Source: CBDFKV01 sp965249035
Lineage (GTDB): Bacteria > Pseudomonadota > Gammaproteobacteria > Arenicellales > Poriferihabitantaceae
NCBI GenBank assembly: GCA_965249035.1
Contig: CBDFKV010000006.1
Coordinates: 62,001-126,000, forward strand
DNA: 64,000 bases
Direction: 5' to 3'
Notes under the pieces: generated by a model
Database searches by the model: none
The model's input: only the letters and a program-made list of their open reading frames with translations
What the model was told of the DNA's origin: nothing
Made by a program: the position numbers and the translations under genes
In this document: positions 1 through 8,097 of the stretch, piece after piece
How the letters are laid out: each line of letters begins with the position of its first letter
How positions within the stretch are numbered: the stretch's first letter is position 1

Positions 1-81
1 AAATTTCTTGGTCACCCCTTCAATTTGAATATAGGGCGTCTCCTCGGGGTTAAGCCAGGGCGAGAATTCTTCCTCAGCCAT
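1..81 (-). CDS. potG: Polyamine ABC transporter ATP-binding protein, N-terminal fragment
   Basis: Only the first 27 codons are present; the gene runs off the left edge. The visible N-terminus contains SPWLNPEETPYIQIEGVTKKF-like sequence, the usual opening of PotG/SpuF-type ATPases just before the first beta strand of the ABC domain. No Walker motif is inside the window. It lies 70 bp downstream of the potF-like binding-protein gene in the same direction, which fits a potF-potG-potH-potI transporter operon for putrescine uptake. The assignment rests on the short N-terminus and on context. Confidence 0.7.
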   Translation of the reverse strand, partial: MAEEEFSPWLNPEETPYIQIEGVTKKF

Positions 82-151
82 GCTCAATGACACCGCCTAA
101 AGTCCCAAACAGCCACCGATAGCTGCTTGGTATAACCAAAAAGCATAACCC

Positions 152-1246
152 CTATTGTCCGCTTTTCACTTTGGTCCATAGTCGGTTAAGGACTCGCTGA
201 GTTTTCGGGGAATACGGCGTTACGATGTAGAGTTTTTCAAAACCAGCCGCACTCGGGAACACTTGTTCATCACTAAATAATTCTGGGTCCAATAGAGGCT
301 GGGACGCCTTATTGCCATTCGCATACCAAATGTAATTGGTTGCCTTGGCAATGACTTCCGGGCGCATCATATAGTCGACAAAAGTGACCGCATTGTCCGC
401 ATGGGGAGCATCCTTAGGGATCGCCATTTGGTCAAACCACATCAAAGCGCCTTCCTTCGGTACGATATAGGCAATTTCAACTCCATTCTCAACTTCTTCG
501 GCTCGATCTCTTGCTTGAAAAACATCACCCGACCAACCGACCGCCATACAAATATCGCCGTTCGCTAAGCCATTGATATATTCAGACGAATGAAATTTTT
601 GTACGTGCGGACGTATGGCCATCAAGACACTTTCCGCTTTGGCGATGACGTCTTTATCCTTACTGTTCGGGTCTTCTCCGATATAGGCCAAAGCAGCAGG
701 TATCATTTCATCGGCAGCGTCTAGCATGTGAATCCCGCAATCAGCAAATTTGGAGATAACTTCTGGGTCGAAAATCATCGCTAGAGAATCAAGTGGCGCG
801 TCGGGCATACGCTCTTCGATTTGTTTAACGTTGTAGCCAATGCCAGTGGTGCCCCACATATAGTTCACCGAGTATTCATTCAGTGGGCCGTATTGGTCTA
901 GTCGGTCCATAACGGTATCCCACATATTGACACTGTTTTTGAGTTTAGCTTTGTCCAGTGGTTGGAATACCCCGGCTTCAATTTGACGCGCCAAGAATGC
1001 CGCTGAAGGCACGACCACGTCATAACCAGTGGATCCTGCCAATAATTTTGTCTCCAAAATATCATTGGAATCAAAAACGTCATAGACTACTTTGATGCCG
1101 GTTTCGGCTTCAAAATCAGTCAGAATTTCCTCATCAATGTAGTCTGACCAGTTGTAAACATTGACCACCTGATCTGCCGCCTGCGCGCCTCCCAATGCCA
1201 AGCTGGAAACCAGTGCTGTCACCCATAATTTTGTTTGTAATTTCAT
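152..1246 (-). CDS. potF: Periplasmic putrescine-binding protein (PotF/SpuD type)
   Basis: Solute-binding protein that captures putrescine or related polyamines in the periplasm and delivers them to the PotGHI-type ABC transporter. The 364-residue length is normal for PotF/SpuD. Residues 1-23 form a Sec signal peptide ending GGAQA before ADQVVN. The mature start VNVYNWSDYI is the classic polyamine-binding-protein opening, with the ligand-contacting Trp-Ser-Asp, and DVVVPSAAFL and AVGWSGDVFQA are further family motifs. A GAAGGAGAAGAG-type ribosome site precedes the ATG. It sits between a glutamylpolyamine synthetase upstream and potG downstream on the same strand, so uptake and breakdown are probably co-transcribed. 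Whether the ligand is putrescine or spermidine cannot be told from sequence reading alone. Confidence 0.93.
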   Translation of the reverse strand: MKLQTKLWVTALVSSLALGGAQAADQVVNVYNWSDYIDEEILTDFEAETGIKVVYDVFDSNDILETKLLAGSTGYDVVVPSAAFLARQIEAGVFQPLDKAKLKNSVNMWDTVMDRLDQYGPLNEYSVNYMWGTTGIGYNVKQIEERMPDAPLDSLAMIFDPEVISKFADCGIHMLDAADEMIPAALAYIGEDPNSKDKDVIAKAESVLMAIRPHVQKFHSSEYINGLANGDICMAVGWSGDVFQARDRAEEVENGVEIAYIVPKEGALMWFDQMAIPKDAPHADNAVTFVDYMMRPEVIAKATNYIWYANGNKASQPLLDPELFSDEQVFPSAAGFEKLYIVTPYSPKTQRVLNRLWTKVKSGQ

Positions 1247-1354
1247 GCTCTCTTCTCCTTCGTGTTAAAAATAGTAATGTTTATTAAAAATTACTTATAC
1301 CTATCAATCAATCAGTTGCTATATTTATTTAACTCACAACATTATCACTTAACC

Positions 1355-2716
1355 CTACGCATGTCGCAAGTAGCTGTGATATTCAAACTCAGTCACAGTC
1401 GACTCAAATCGCAGTAGTTCCTGCAGCTTAATCAGCTGATAAAGCTCCCGAAAGTTAGCTCCAAAATAGTCCTTAATAAAGGCCGAATCCCCTGCTCGTT
1501 GAATGGCTGCACGCCAACCCATTTCCAATACTGGCGGGTGCTGAGCGTAAGCGTTGCCAACCGTCTCGGCAGGCAACTTGGTTTTATTCGTCAATCCATA
1601 GTGGACACCAGCCAGAATTGCGGCAACGACCAAATACGGATTGGCATCCGCCCCGGCAACTCGGTGTTCTAGTCGGGTCGCATTTGGATCAGCTAGCGGT
1701 AGACGTACCGATGCCGTACGATTTTCTCGCCCCCAGCTTAAAGTAGTCGGCGCTAAACCCGAACCACTGATAAAGCGTCGATAAGAATTGGCGTGCGGCG
1801 CTAGGAATACCAGGCTGTCAGCCATCGTCTCTAACACACCAGCAATTGCGTGCGCATAGGGGCCTACCGGTTGGTCATCCTGCATCGTAAAAACATTCTC
1901 ACCCGTTTTTTCATCCAGCACGCTCATATGCATATGCATACCACTGCCAGCCAGCTCTGCATAAGGCTTCGCCATAAAACTGGCGATCAATCCGTATTGC
2001 TGTGCGCAACCTTTAACCAGGCGCTTAAACAATACGGCTTGGTCTGCTGCCAGCAAAGCATCGTCATGATGATTTAAATTAACCTCAAACTGGCCTGGGG
2101 AATTTTCTTTGATCAGCGAGTCAGCCGGAATGTTTTGATCGCGGCAAGCATGATCAATCGACGCAAACAAAGCTTCGAAGTCTTGCATTTCGATCAGATT
2201 TAATAGCTGCGTCTCGCTGTAGCGGCGTGGGTCACCGGGCACGCGTGGTGCTTGCGGATGACCCGTCGGCAACAGGTCTTTGTCAGTCAGGTAAAATTCC
2301 ATTTCCAGCGCAATGACGGGTTGTAAACCGTCTTTTCTAAAACGGTCAATCACCCCAGCAAGCACTTGTCGCGGATCACCATAAAACGATGATCCATCTT
2401 CTTCGTTGAGGCTCATCAACATTTGCGCTGCTGGTCGCGACAACCAGGGCACAGGAGCCAATGAACTCATCACCGGTGTGCAAACGCCGTCGCTGTCACC
2501 AGCTTCGACCACCAAGCCACTGCCGCGTACGCTTTCACCCCAGATATCACAGATGAACGACGAGCGAGGCAACCGCAACTCACCCGTGCAGGCTTTATAT
2601 AACGAGTCTGGTTTGGCCCATTTACCCCTCGGAATGCCGTTAGCATCGACAATGAACAGCTCCAAGACTTCGATATCCGGGTGTTGCTTCAGGAATTGGG
2701 CGGCAGATTGATCCAC
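1355..2716 (-). CDS. puuA: Glutamine synthetase-family gamma-glutamylpolyamine synthetase (first copy)
   Basis: Probable ATP-dependent ligase joining glutamate to putrescine or another polyamine, the first step of the Puu/Spu degradation route. The 453-residue protein has a beta-Grasp N-domain and the glutamine synthetase catalytic barrel. Visible signatures are the metal-binding ALEMEFYL near residue 137, GQFEVNLNHHD near 208, GSGMHMHMS near 258, NSYRRF, the NRTASVRLP nucleotide/substrate loop and EHRVAGADANPYL. It lacks the adenylylation-type C-terminus of true GlnA and is close in length to PuuA. It is the first gene of a minus-strand unit running into potF and is divergent from a GntR regulator. 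A second paralogue lies 1 kb away on the other strand, so the two may differ in polyamine specificity. Confidence 0.88.
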   Translation of the reverse strand: MDQSAAQFLKQHPDIEVLELFIVDANGIPRGKWAKPDSLYKACTGELRLPRSSFICDIWGESVRGSGLVVEAGDSDGVCTPVMSSLAPVPWLSRPAAQMLMSLNEEDGSSFYGDPRQVLAGVIDRFRKDGLQPVIALEMEFYLTDKDLLPTGHPQAPRVPGDPRRYSETQLLNLIEMQDFEALFASIDHACRDQNIPADSLIKENSPGQFEVNLNHHDDALLAADQAVLFKRLVKGCAQQYGLIASFMAKPYAELAGSGMHMHMSVLDEKTGENVFTMQDDQPVGPYAHAIAGVLETMADSLVFLAPHANSYRRFISGSGLAPTTLSWGRENRTASVRLPLADPNATRLEHRVAGADANPYLVVAAILAGVHYGLTNKTKLPAETVGNAYAQHPPVLEMGWRAAIQRAGDSAFIKDYFGANFRELYQLIKLQELLRFESTVTEFEYHSYLRHA

Positions 2717-2872
2717 TGGTATTTCGATGTTCGGAGGTTAAAAGGCGACAAGCATCAGTTTACCCGGCAATCGGTAATGTTCTCAACTGAATTTAAATTT
2801 ACTCGGATTCCAGCATTAACTGTGCGATCAAATTGACATGACAATATGGGTAACAGACTAGGCACTTGCCAC

Positions 2873-2878
2873 TATAAT
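2873..2878 (+). promoter_or_regulatory. Candidate -10 element for the GntR regulator gene
   Basis: A perfect TATAAT lies about 90 bp before the regulator start codon, with only a weak -35 match (GTAACA) 17 bp upstream. The first palindromic operator candidate begins 12 bp downstream, near the expected transcription start, a layout that suits autorepression. Confidence 0.4.
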
Positions 2879-2889
2879 TAGTGTATTAT

Positions 2890-2901
2890 TTGTGATCACA
2901 A
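2890..2901. promoter_or_regulatory. Palindromic operator candidate O1 (TTGTGATCACAA)
   Basis: A perfect 12-bp palindrome in the divergent region between the first glutamylpolyamine synthetase gene and the GntR regulator. The same 12-mer recurs downstream of the regulator, and a near copy lies 27 bp away. GntR/FadR-type repressors bind short palindromes of this size, so these are likely sites for the adjacent regulator. A CRP-like protein is a less likely alternative because the half-site spacing is too short. Confidence 0.6.
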
Positions 2902-2916
2902 TATCCGGCGATCATA

Positions 2917-2928
2917 GCGTGATCACAA
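2917..2928. promoter_or_regulatory. Operator candidate O2 (10 of 12 match)
   Basis: GCGTGATCACAA matches the O1 palindrome at 10 of 12 positions and keeps the GTGATCAC core. Its centre is 27 bp from that of O1, between O1 and the GntR start codon, so bound repressor could block both divergent transcripts. Confidence 0.5.
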
Positions 2929-2964
2929 ATTAGTGTCAAACCCAGATAGATAACCACCTAAACT

Positions 2965-3657
2965 ATGGCCCACAATAAACTAAGCGTGCTACCCAAAACT
3001 GCAGCACAACTCCGTGAACATGACCAGCCTGTTCACCAATGGGTCTATCAGACGCTATGTGACTGGATTCTGGCAGGTGCGTTCGTTCCTGGCGTGAGTG
3101 TCACCTTAAGAGGAATCGCTGAACGGCTTGATGTCAGCCCAACGCCAGTGCGTGAAGCGATTAGGCGCTTGGCCGCAGAAGGTGCGTTAGAGGTCCAAGG
3201 CAACCGTCGAATCACGGTTGCGCAAATGACACCTTTACGATTACGCGAGCTACGTTATGCGCGCTTAGCGCTAGAACCAGAACTGGCCGAAATGGCTTTC
3301 AAACACCTAAATAAAAGGCATATTAAAGATTTGCGTTCGATTGATAGTGAATTGAATCAATCATTAGCATCAGGCGATGTCGATCACTACATTGGCTGTA
3401 ATCGGCGCTTTCATTTTGGCATTTACCGCCTGGCCGACTCACCTGTCTTGCTACCGCTAGTCAAAAGCCTGTGGCTGCAATTTGCACCGTTTACGCGTAT
3501 TGTTTTTGGACGAGTTGGCACTGAATACCTGCAAGATTTCCATGCAGATGCTTTGGATGCACTGGCCGCAAACGACGATAAAAAATTTCGCCGATGTATC
3601 GCAAATGACATTCGGGAAGGCATGGATATGCTCTATGAGCACGCCAGTCGCAGTTAA
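2965..3657 (+). CDS. GntR-family (FCD/FadR subfamily) transcriptional regulator
   Basis: Probable ligand-responsive repressor of the polyamine catabolic genes on either side. The 230-residue protein has an N-terminal winged helix-turn-helix (about residues 25-90) with the signature VSPTPVREAIRRLAAEGALE. An all-helical FCD ligand domain follows (about 95-225), with the usual Asp/His metal-site region around NRRFHFGIY. It sits between two glutamylpolyamine synthetase genes of opposite orientation and is flanked on both sides by TTGTGATCACAA palindromes. This strongly suggests it controls both units and itself. The effector, possibly a polyamine or a gamma-glutamyl intermediate, is inferred from context only. 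Confidence 0.88.
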   Translation: MAHNKLSVLPKTAAQLREHDQPVHQWVYQTLCDWILAGAFVPGVSVTLRGIAERLDVSPTPVREAIRRLAAEGALEVQGNRRITVAQMTPLRLRELRYARLALEPELAEMAFKHLNKRHIKDLRSIDSELNQSLASGDVDHYIGCNRRFHFGIYRLADSPVLLPLVKSLWLQFAPFTRIVFGRVGTEYLQDFHADALDALAANDDKKFRRCIANDIREGMDMLYEHASRS

Positions 3658-3713
3658 TGTCTCTTTACTGACCCATAACAACTTAATCAAATTGGTCTTG
3701 ATCTTTGCTCGTT

Positions 3714-3725
3714 TTGTGATCACAA
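3714..3725. promoter_or_regulatory. Palindromic operator candidate O3 (TTGTGATCACAA)
   Basis: Exact second copy of the O1 12-mer, placed between the end of the GntR gene and the second glutamylpolyamine synthetase gene, 78 bp before that start codon. It implies a separate regulated promoter for the synthetase-aminotransferase-oxidase genes. Confidence 0.6.
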
Positions 3726-3803
3726 TTTAGATATACGAGCGCATGGTCAGAAATAGACCCGTTAGCTCACTTATGAACAACTTGAGAATTCTCAATAAAC
3801 CGT

Positions 3804-5129
3804 ATGAAAGACTGGTTCGAAAAACACGCTATCACCGAAGTGGAATGCATTACACCGGATTTATCTGGCACATCGCGCGGCAAGATTATGCCTGCCTCCA
3901 AATTTCTGGCTGCTGGTGACTTACGCCTACCGCAATCCATATTTTTGCAGTCGATCACTGGAGACTACCCCGACTTATACGACGACATCACGCCGCTTGA
4001 CAATGACATGATCTTGCAGCCGGACGAAAAAACAGTTCGCCTGGTACCCTGGGCCAAGGAACCGACTGCTCAGGTGATTCATGACTGCTACGACAAGCAC
4101 GGCACCCCGATCGACATGGCCCCACGCCAAGTTCTTCGAAAAGTCTTGTCGCTGTATGAATCACAAGGCTGGCAACCCGTTGTTGCGCCTGAGCTTGAGT
4201 TTTATTTGATCAAGCCCAATCCCAATCCAGACCTGCCATTAGAGCCACCAATTGGTCGCAATGGCCGGATCGAAAGCAATGGCCAATCTTATTGCATCGA
4301 TGCCGTCAATGAATTCGACCCACTGTTTGATGACATGTACCATTTTTGTGAAGGCCAAGGTCTTGAGATCGATACCTTGATTCATGAAGACGGCACCGCG
4401 CAGATGGAAATTAACCTGCTGCATGGCGACCCACTTGATTTAGCTGACCAAGCCTGCCTGTTCAAGCGAACCATTCGCGAGGCCGCCTTACGCCACGATA
4501 CCTACGCAACCTTCATGGCCAAGCCGATGCAAAATCAGCCCGGCAGCGCCATGCATATCCACCAAAGTGTGGTTGATCGTGACACTGGCAATAATGTTTT
4601 CTCGACGCCCGAGGGCGAGCCTAACGCACTGCTACTTAGCCATATAGCAGGTCTGCAGACGTATTTACCCGACGCGATTGCCTTATTGCTACCCTACGTT
4701 AATTCTTATCGGCGTATCGTCCGCGATATGTCTGCACCGATCAATTTTCATTGGGGTTTTGATAATCGTACCACTGGATTTCGTATTCCCGATAACGACC
4801 CAAGCTCGATGCGGGTTGAAAATCGAATCGCGTCTGCTGATGTGAACCCATATCTTGCTATCGCGACCTCGCTTGCCTGCGGCTATTTGGGCATGGTCCA
4901 GAAACTGCAGCCTAGCGAGCCGATGACCGATAGCGCCTATAACCACCCCATTCAACTTTCCCGCCATTGGTACGACTCGCTAAAACGACTGAAAAACAGT
5001 GATGCATTACGCGAGCTATTAGGCGATCGTTTTATTGACGTTTATGTCGCAGTCAAAGAAGTTGAATTTGATAATTTTCTCAATGTGATTAGCGCCTGGG
5101 AGCGCGAACACTTGTTATTAAAAGTCTAG
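3804..5129 (+). CDS. Glutamine synthetase-family gamma-glutamylpolyamine synthetase (second copy)
   Basis: A 441-residue paralogue of the divergent puuA-like protein. Motifs seen are the N-domain FLQSITGDY, the metal-site APELEFYLI, AQMEINLLHGD, GSAMHIHQS, NSYRR, DNRTTGFRIP and ENRIASADVNPYL. Chemistry should again be ATP-dependent glutamylation of an amine such as putrescine. It heads a plus-strand series with the aminotransferase 13 bp downstream and the oxidase after it, and has its own palindromic operator upstream. In Pseudomonas several such paralogues share polyamine and ethanolamine substrates, so the exact amine is uncertain. Confidence 0.87.
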   Translation: MKDWFEKHAITEVECITPDLSGTSRGKIMPASKFLAAGDLRLPQSIFLQSITGDYPDLYDDITPLDNDMILQPDEKTVRLVPWAKEPTAQVIHDCYDKHGTPIDMAPRQVLRKVLSLYESQGWQPVVAPELEFYLIKPNPNPDLPLEPPIGRNGRIESNGQSYCIDAVNEFDPLFDDMYHFCEGQGLEIDTLIHEDGTAQMEINLLHGDPLDLADQACLFKRTIREAALRHDTYATFMAKPMQNQPGSAMHIHQSVVDRDTGNNVFSTPEGEPNALLLSHIAGLQTYLPDAIALLLPYVNSYRRIVRDMSAPINFHWGFDNRTTGFRIPDNDPSSMRVENRIASADVNPYLAIATSLACGYLGMVQKLQPSEPMTDSAYNHPIQLSRHWYDSLKRLKNSDALRELLGDRFIDVYVAVKEVEFDNFLNVISAWEREHLLLKV

Positions 5130-5142
5130 TACGGACCTCTCT

Positions 5143-6519
5143 ATGAACCCAAGTAATAAAACCGAACACTGGCAAGAATTGGATAGCGCGCATCACTTTC
5201 ATCCGTTCAGTGACTTTGGCTGTATGAAGCTACAGAAAAAAACTCGAGTGATCGAATCCGCTGAAGGGGTTTATATCACCGATTCTGACGGCAATAAAAT
5301 TCTCGATGCCATGTCTGGCTTGTGGTGCGTCAACATGGGCTATGACCGCCAAGAACTGATTGACGCAGCGACGACCCAACTACACGAACTGCCCTTTTAC
5401 AATTCTTTTTTCGAAACCACACACCCACCCGCAACCGAGCTGGGTGCGCTATTGGCGAGTATTGCACCTCGACACATCAACCACGCCTTTTTTACTGGCT
5501 CCGGCTCTGAGGCCAACGATACCGTCATCCGTATGGTTCGCCATTATTGGTCGCTACAGGGCAAACCCGATAAAAACATCATTATCAGCCGCGATAATGC
5601 CTATCATGGCAGCACCATGGGCGGGGCTAGCTTGGGAGGCATGGCCTTTATGCACGCACAAGGCGGCTTGCCAATCCCAAACATTACCCACATTGCCGAG
5701 CCCTATGCCTATGCCGAATGCTGCAAAGTCGGGCATGACATTGATCGAGAGGCCTTTGGCCTCGAAATCGCGCAATCGCTTGCCAAACGTATCGATGAGC
5801 TGGGCCAAGACCGAGTCGCCGCCTTTATCGCTGAACCGATTCAAGGCGCTGGCGGCGTCATTATCCCGCCCGCTACTTACTGGCCCGAGATCAAACGCAT
5901 CTGTAAGGAACGCGACATACTATTAGTGGCTGATGAAGTTATCTGTGGCTTTGGCCGCACAGGCGAGTGGTTTGGATCAATCTACTACGATATTGAGCCC
6001 GACTTAATGCCCATAGCAAAAGGCTTGTCTTCTGGGTATTTGCCCATTGGAGGCGTATTGATTGCGGACCGAGTGGCTGACGTATTAAGCCAGGATGACA
6101 ACGAATTCGCGCATGGCTTTACTTATTCGGGACATCCAGTTTGTGCTGCGGTAGCGATTGCGAATATCAAATTGATGCAGCAAGAAGATATCGTTAATAC
6201 GGTCAAAACACACACTGGCAAACGCCTGCATCAACGCTGGATGACTTTGGGTGATCACCCACTGGTCGGCGAGGCACGCAGTTTAGGAATGCTGGGCGCT
6301 TTAGAGCTGGTCAAAAATAAAGCTACTTTCGAACGGTTTGAGGATTCATCCATCGGTGGCATTTGTCGTGATTTTTGCTTTCAAAATAATTTGGTCATGC
6401 GCGCAGTCGGTGACAAAATGATCATCGCACCACCCCTCATCATCAGCGATTCTGAAATTGATGAGCTGGTCGAAAAAGCCTGGAAATGCCTGGACTTAAC
6501 CGCCCAAGCGGTCGCCTAG
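5143..6519 (+). CDS. spuC: Class III aminotransferase, putrescine/polyamine-pyruvate type (SpuC-like)
   Basis: PLP-dependent enzyme predicted to transfer an amino group from putrescine or a related diamine to pyruvate. The 458-residue length is typical for SpuC. Motifs include HFHPFSDFG near the N-terminus, the GSGSEANDTVIRM phosphate-binding region, DEVICGFGRTGEWFG with the PLP-stacking Asp, and MPIAKGLSSGYLPIGG with the Schiff-base Lys. It starts 13 bp after the synthetase stop and is followed by an FAD oxidase, so both the transaminase route and the gamma-glutamyl route of putrescine breakdown appear to be encoded together. A beta-alanine or other omega-amino-acid substrate cannot be excluded. 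Confidence 0.86.
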   Translation: MNPSNKTEHWQELDSAHHFHPFSDFGCMKLQKKTRVIESAEGVYITDSDGNKILDAMSGLWCVNMGYDRQELIDAATTQLHELPFYNSFFETTHPPATELGALLASIAPRHINHAFFTGSGSEANDTVIRMVRHYWSLQGKPDKNIIISRDNAYHGSTMGGASLGGMAFMHAQGGLPIPNITHIAEPYAYAECCKVGHDIDREAFGLEIAQSLAKRIDELGQDRVAAFIAEPIQGAGGVIIPPATYWPEIKRICKERDILLVADEVICGFGRTGEWFGSIYYDIEPDLMPIAKGLSSGYLPIGGVLIADRVADVLSQDDNEFAHGFTYSGHPVCAAVAIANIKLMQQEDIVNTVKTHTGKRLHQRWMTLGDHPLVGEARSLGMLGALELVKNKATFERFEDSSIGGICRDFCFQNNLVMRAVGDKMIIAPPLIISDSEIDELVEKAWKCLDLTAQAVA

Positions 6520-6604
6520 GCCATTGCCCTAAGCCATTGCCCTAAGCCATTGCCCTAAGCCATTGCCCTAAGCCATTGCCCTAAGCCATTGCCCTAAGCC
6601 ATTA
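6520..6604. repeat. 13-bp tandem repeat, six full units plus a partial
   Basis: GCCATTGCCCTAA occurs six times head to tail, followed by a degenerate GCCATTA. It begins directly after the aminotransferase stop codon and fills most of the gap before the oxidase gene. The unit length is not a multiple of three and the array lies outside coding sequence. It resembles a variable-number tandem repeat made by slippage; a role in mRNA stability between the two cistrons is only a possibility. Confidence 0.9.
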
Positions 6605-6636
6605 CTTAGGCTGTCACCTAAATTGCGCTAAATACT

Positions 6637-7929
6637 ATGCGACACGAGTCGGCTAACTATCCACCGTCTTATTATCAGGCGAGTGCTAACACCCACCTGC
6701 AAAGCGATGTTCTAGAGACGGACAATCGCTACGACGTGTGCATTATCGGCGGTGGGTTTACCGGCGTCTCTAGCGCGCTACATCTCGCCAAACGCGGTTA
6801 TAAAGTAGTATTACTGGAAGCCCGGCGCATCGGTTGGGGAGCTTCAGGGCGCAATGGCGGACAAGTCGGTAGCGGCCAACGCAAAGACCAAACCGCGCTT
6901 GAATCAATGCTGGGGCTAGCTGCCGCTCGCGAACTATGGAATTTGGCAGAAGAAGCAAAACATACCGTTAAAGGCTTGATCGACGAACATGAAATCGATT
7001 GTGACCACACTTATGGTATCGCCAATCCAGATCATAAATCCGCTTACGCTAACGACACTCGTGCTTACGTTGACTTACTCAATAGTCGTTATGATTACGA
7101 GGAAATTCGCTATCTAAGCCCAGCTGAAATGGCTGATCAGATCGGAACTGATGCCTATTATGGTGGTGCACTAGATATTGGGGCGTCCCACCTGCACCCA
7201 CTCAACTACGTCTTGGGACTAGCCAAAGCGGCACAAACAAATGGTGCCCATTTAGTCGAAATGGCACCTGTTTTGAGTTACCAAGAAAATGCCTCTCACG
7301 TTACTATTCAGACTGAACAAGGCGCTGTTCAAGCAGACACACTAGTCGTCGCCTGCAATGGTTACCTAGAGAAGCTCGACTCTCGGCTAAACGGCTTTAT
7401 CATGCCGATCAATAATTTTGTGATTGCGACCGAGCCGTTAGATGCAGCAACGGTTAAACGCATCAACCGAGACAATATAGCCATTGCGGATTCTCGCTTC
7501 GTGGTCAATTACTATCGCCTTTCTGCCGATAAACGCTTACTGTTCGGTGGCGGCGAAAACTATCGCGCTAACTTCCCTAAAGATATTGCAGCATTCGTGC
7601 GCAAACCAATGCAGCAAATTTACCCAGAATTGAGCGATATTCCGATTGATTACGCATGGGGCGGCACGCTGGCTGTCACCCTCAACCGAATGCCGCATTT
7701 TGGACGGCTGGGCAATGGCCGAATCTACTATGCCCACGGTTATTCGGGGCACGGCGTGGCCAATGCGACGTTTGCAGGTAAGTTAATTGCGGAAGCTTTA
7801 GCGGGCGATTCAGAGCGATTTGATACCTTTGCCCAAATACCCACACCTAAATTCCCCGGCGGTGCCTTATTGCGATGGCCAAGCCTAGTCTTAGGAATGG
7901 CTTATTACGCGATGCGAGATCGGTTTTAG
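6637..7929 (+). CDS. puuB: FAD-dependent oxidoreductase, gamma-glutamylputrescine oxidase-like
   Basis: DAO-family flavoenzyme predicted to oxidise gamma-glutamylputrescine (or another polyamine adduct) to the aldehyde with release of ammonia. The 430-residue protein shows the dinucleotide motif CIIGGGFTGVSSALHLAK at about residues 32-50, the WGASGRNGGQ flavin loop, and a C-terminal RIYYAHGYSGHGVANATFAG that closes the FAD site. The length matches PuuB. It is the last gene of the plus-strand polyamine series and is separated from the aminotransferase by the 13-bp repeat array. Downstream aldehyde dehydrogenase and glutamyl hydrolase genes are not in the window; the IS element follows directly. 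Confidence 0.88.
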   Translation: MRHESANYPPSYYQASANTHLQSDVLETDNRYDVCIIGGGFTGVSSALHLAKRGYKVVLLEARRIGWGASGRNGGQVGSGQRKDQTALESMLGLAAARELWNLAEEAKHTVKGLIDEHEIDCDHTYGIANPDHKSAYANDTRAYVDLLNSRYDYEEIRYLSPAEMADQIGTDAYYGGALDIGASHLHPLNYVLGLAKAAQTNGAHLVEMAPVLSYQENASHVTIQTEQGAVQADTLVVACNGYLEKLDSRLNGFIMPINNFVIATEPLDAATVKRINRDNIAIADSRFVVNYYRLSADKRLLFGGGENYRANFPKDIAAFVRKPMQQIYPELSDIPIDYAWGGTLAVTLNRMPHFGRLGNGRIYYAHGYSGHGVANATFAGKLIAEALAGDSERFDTFAQIPTPKFPGGALLRWPSLVLGMAYYAMRDRF

Positions 7930-7970
7930 TACTGCGCCAGCGGTAAACTTCAGCCTGTCCGTTATTTGCC

Positions 7971-7988
7971 GATACTGTTGAAAAACTC
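7971..7988 (+). repeat. IS left terminal inverted repeat
   Basis: GATACTGTTGAAAAACTC, exactly complementary to the right end. It is preceded by TGCC, which is repeated just outside the right end. Confidence 0.88.
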
Positions 7989-8097
7989 GGTAATTTGTGA
8001 GCGTTATACCTGGTTCTGAAAACCAAAACATGAATGCATAATCAGAATTGTTCTTTAGATTGCGAGTTTTGATAGATTTTGTGGTTTTTTACTCGAA

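Noticed and set aside
2821..2850. TTGACA at 2833 as a -35 box for the GntR gene
   Set aside because: No acceptable -10 lies at normal spacing; the TATAAT at 2873 has a different, weak -35.
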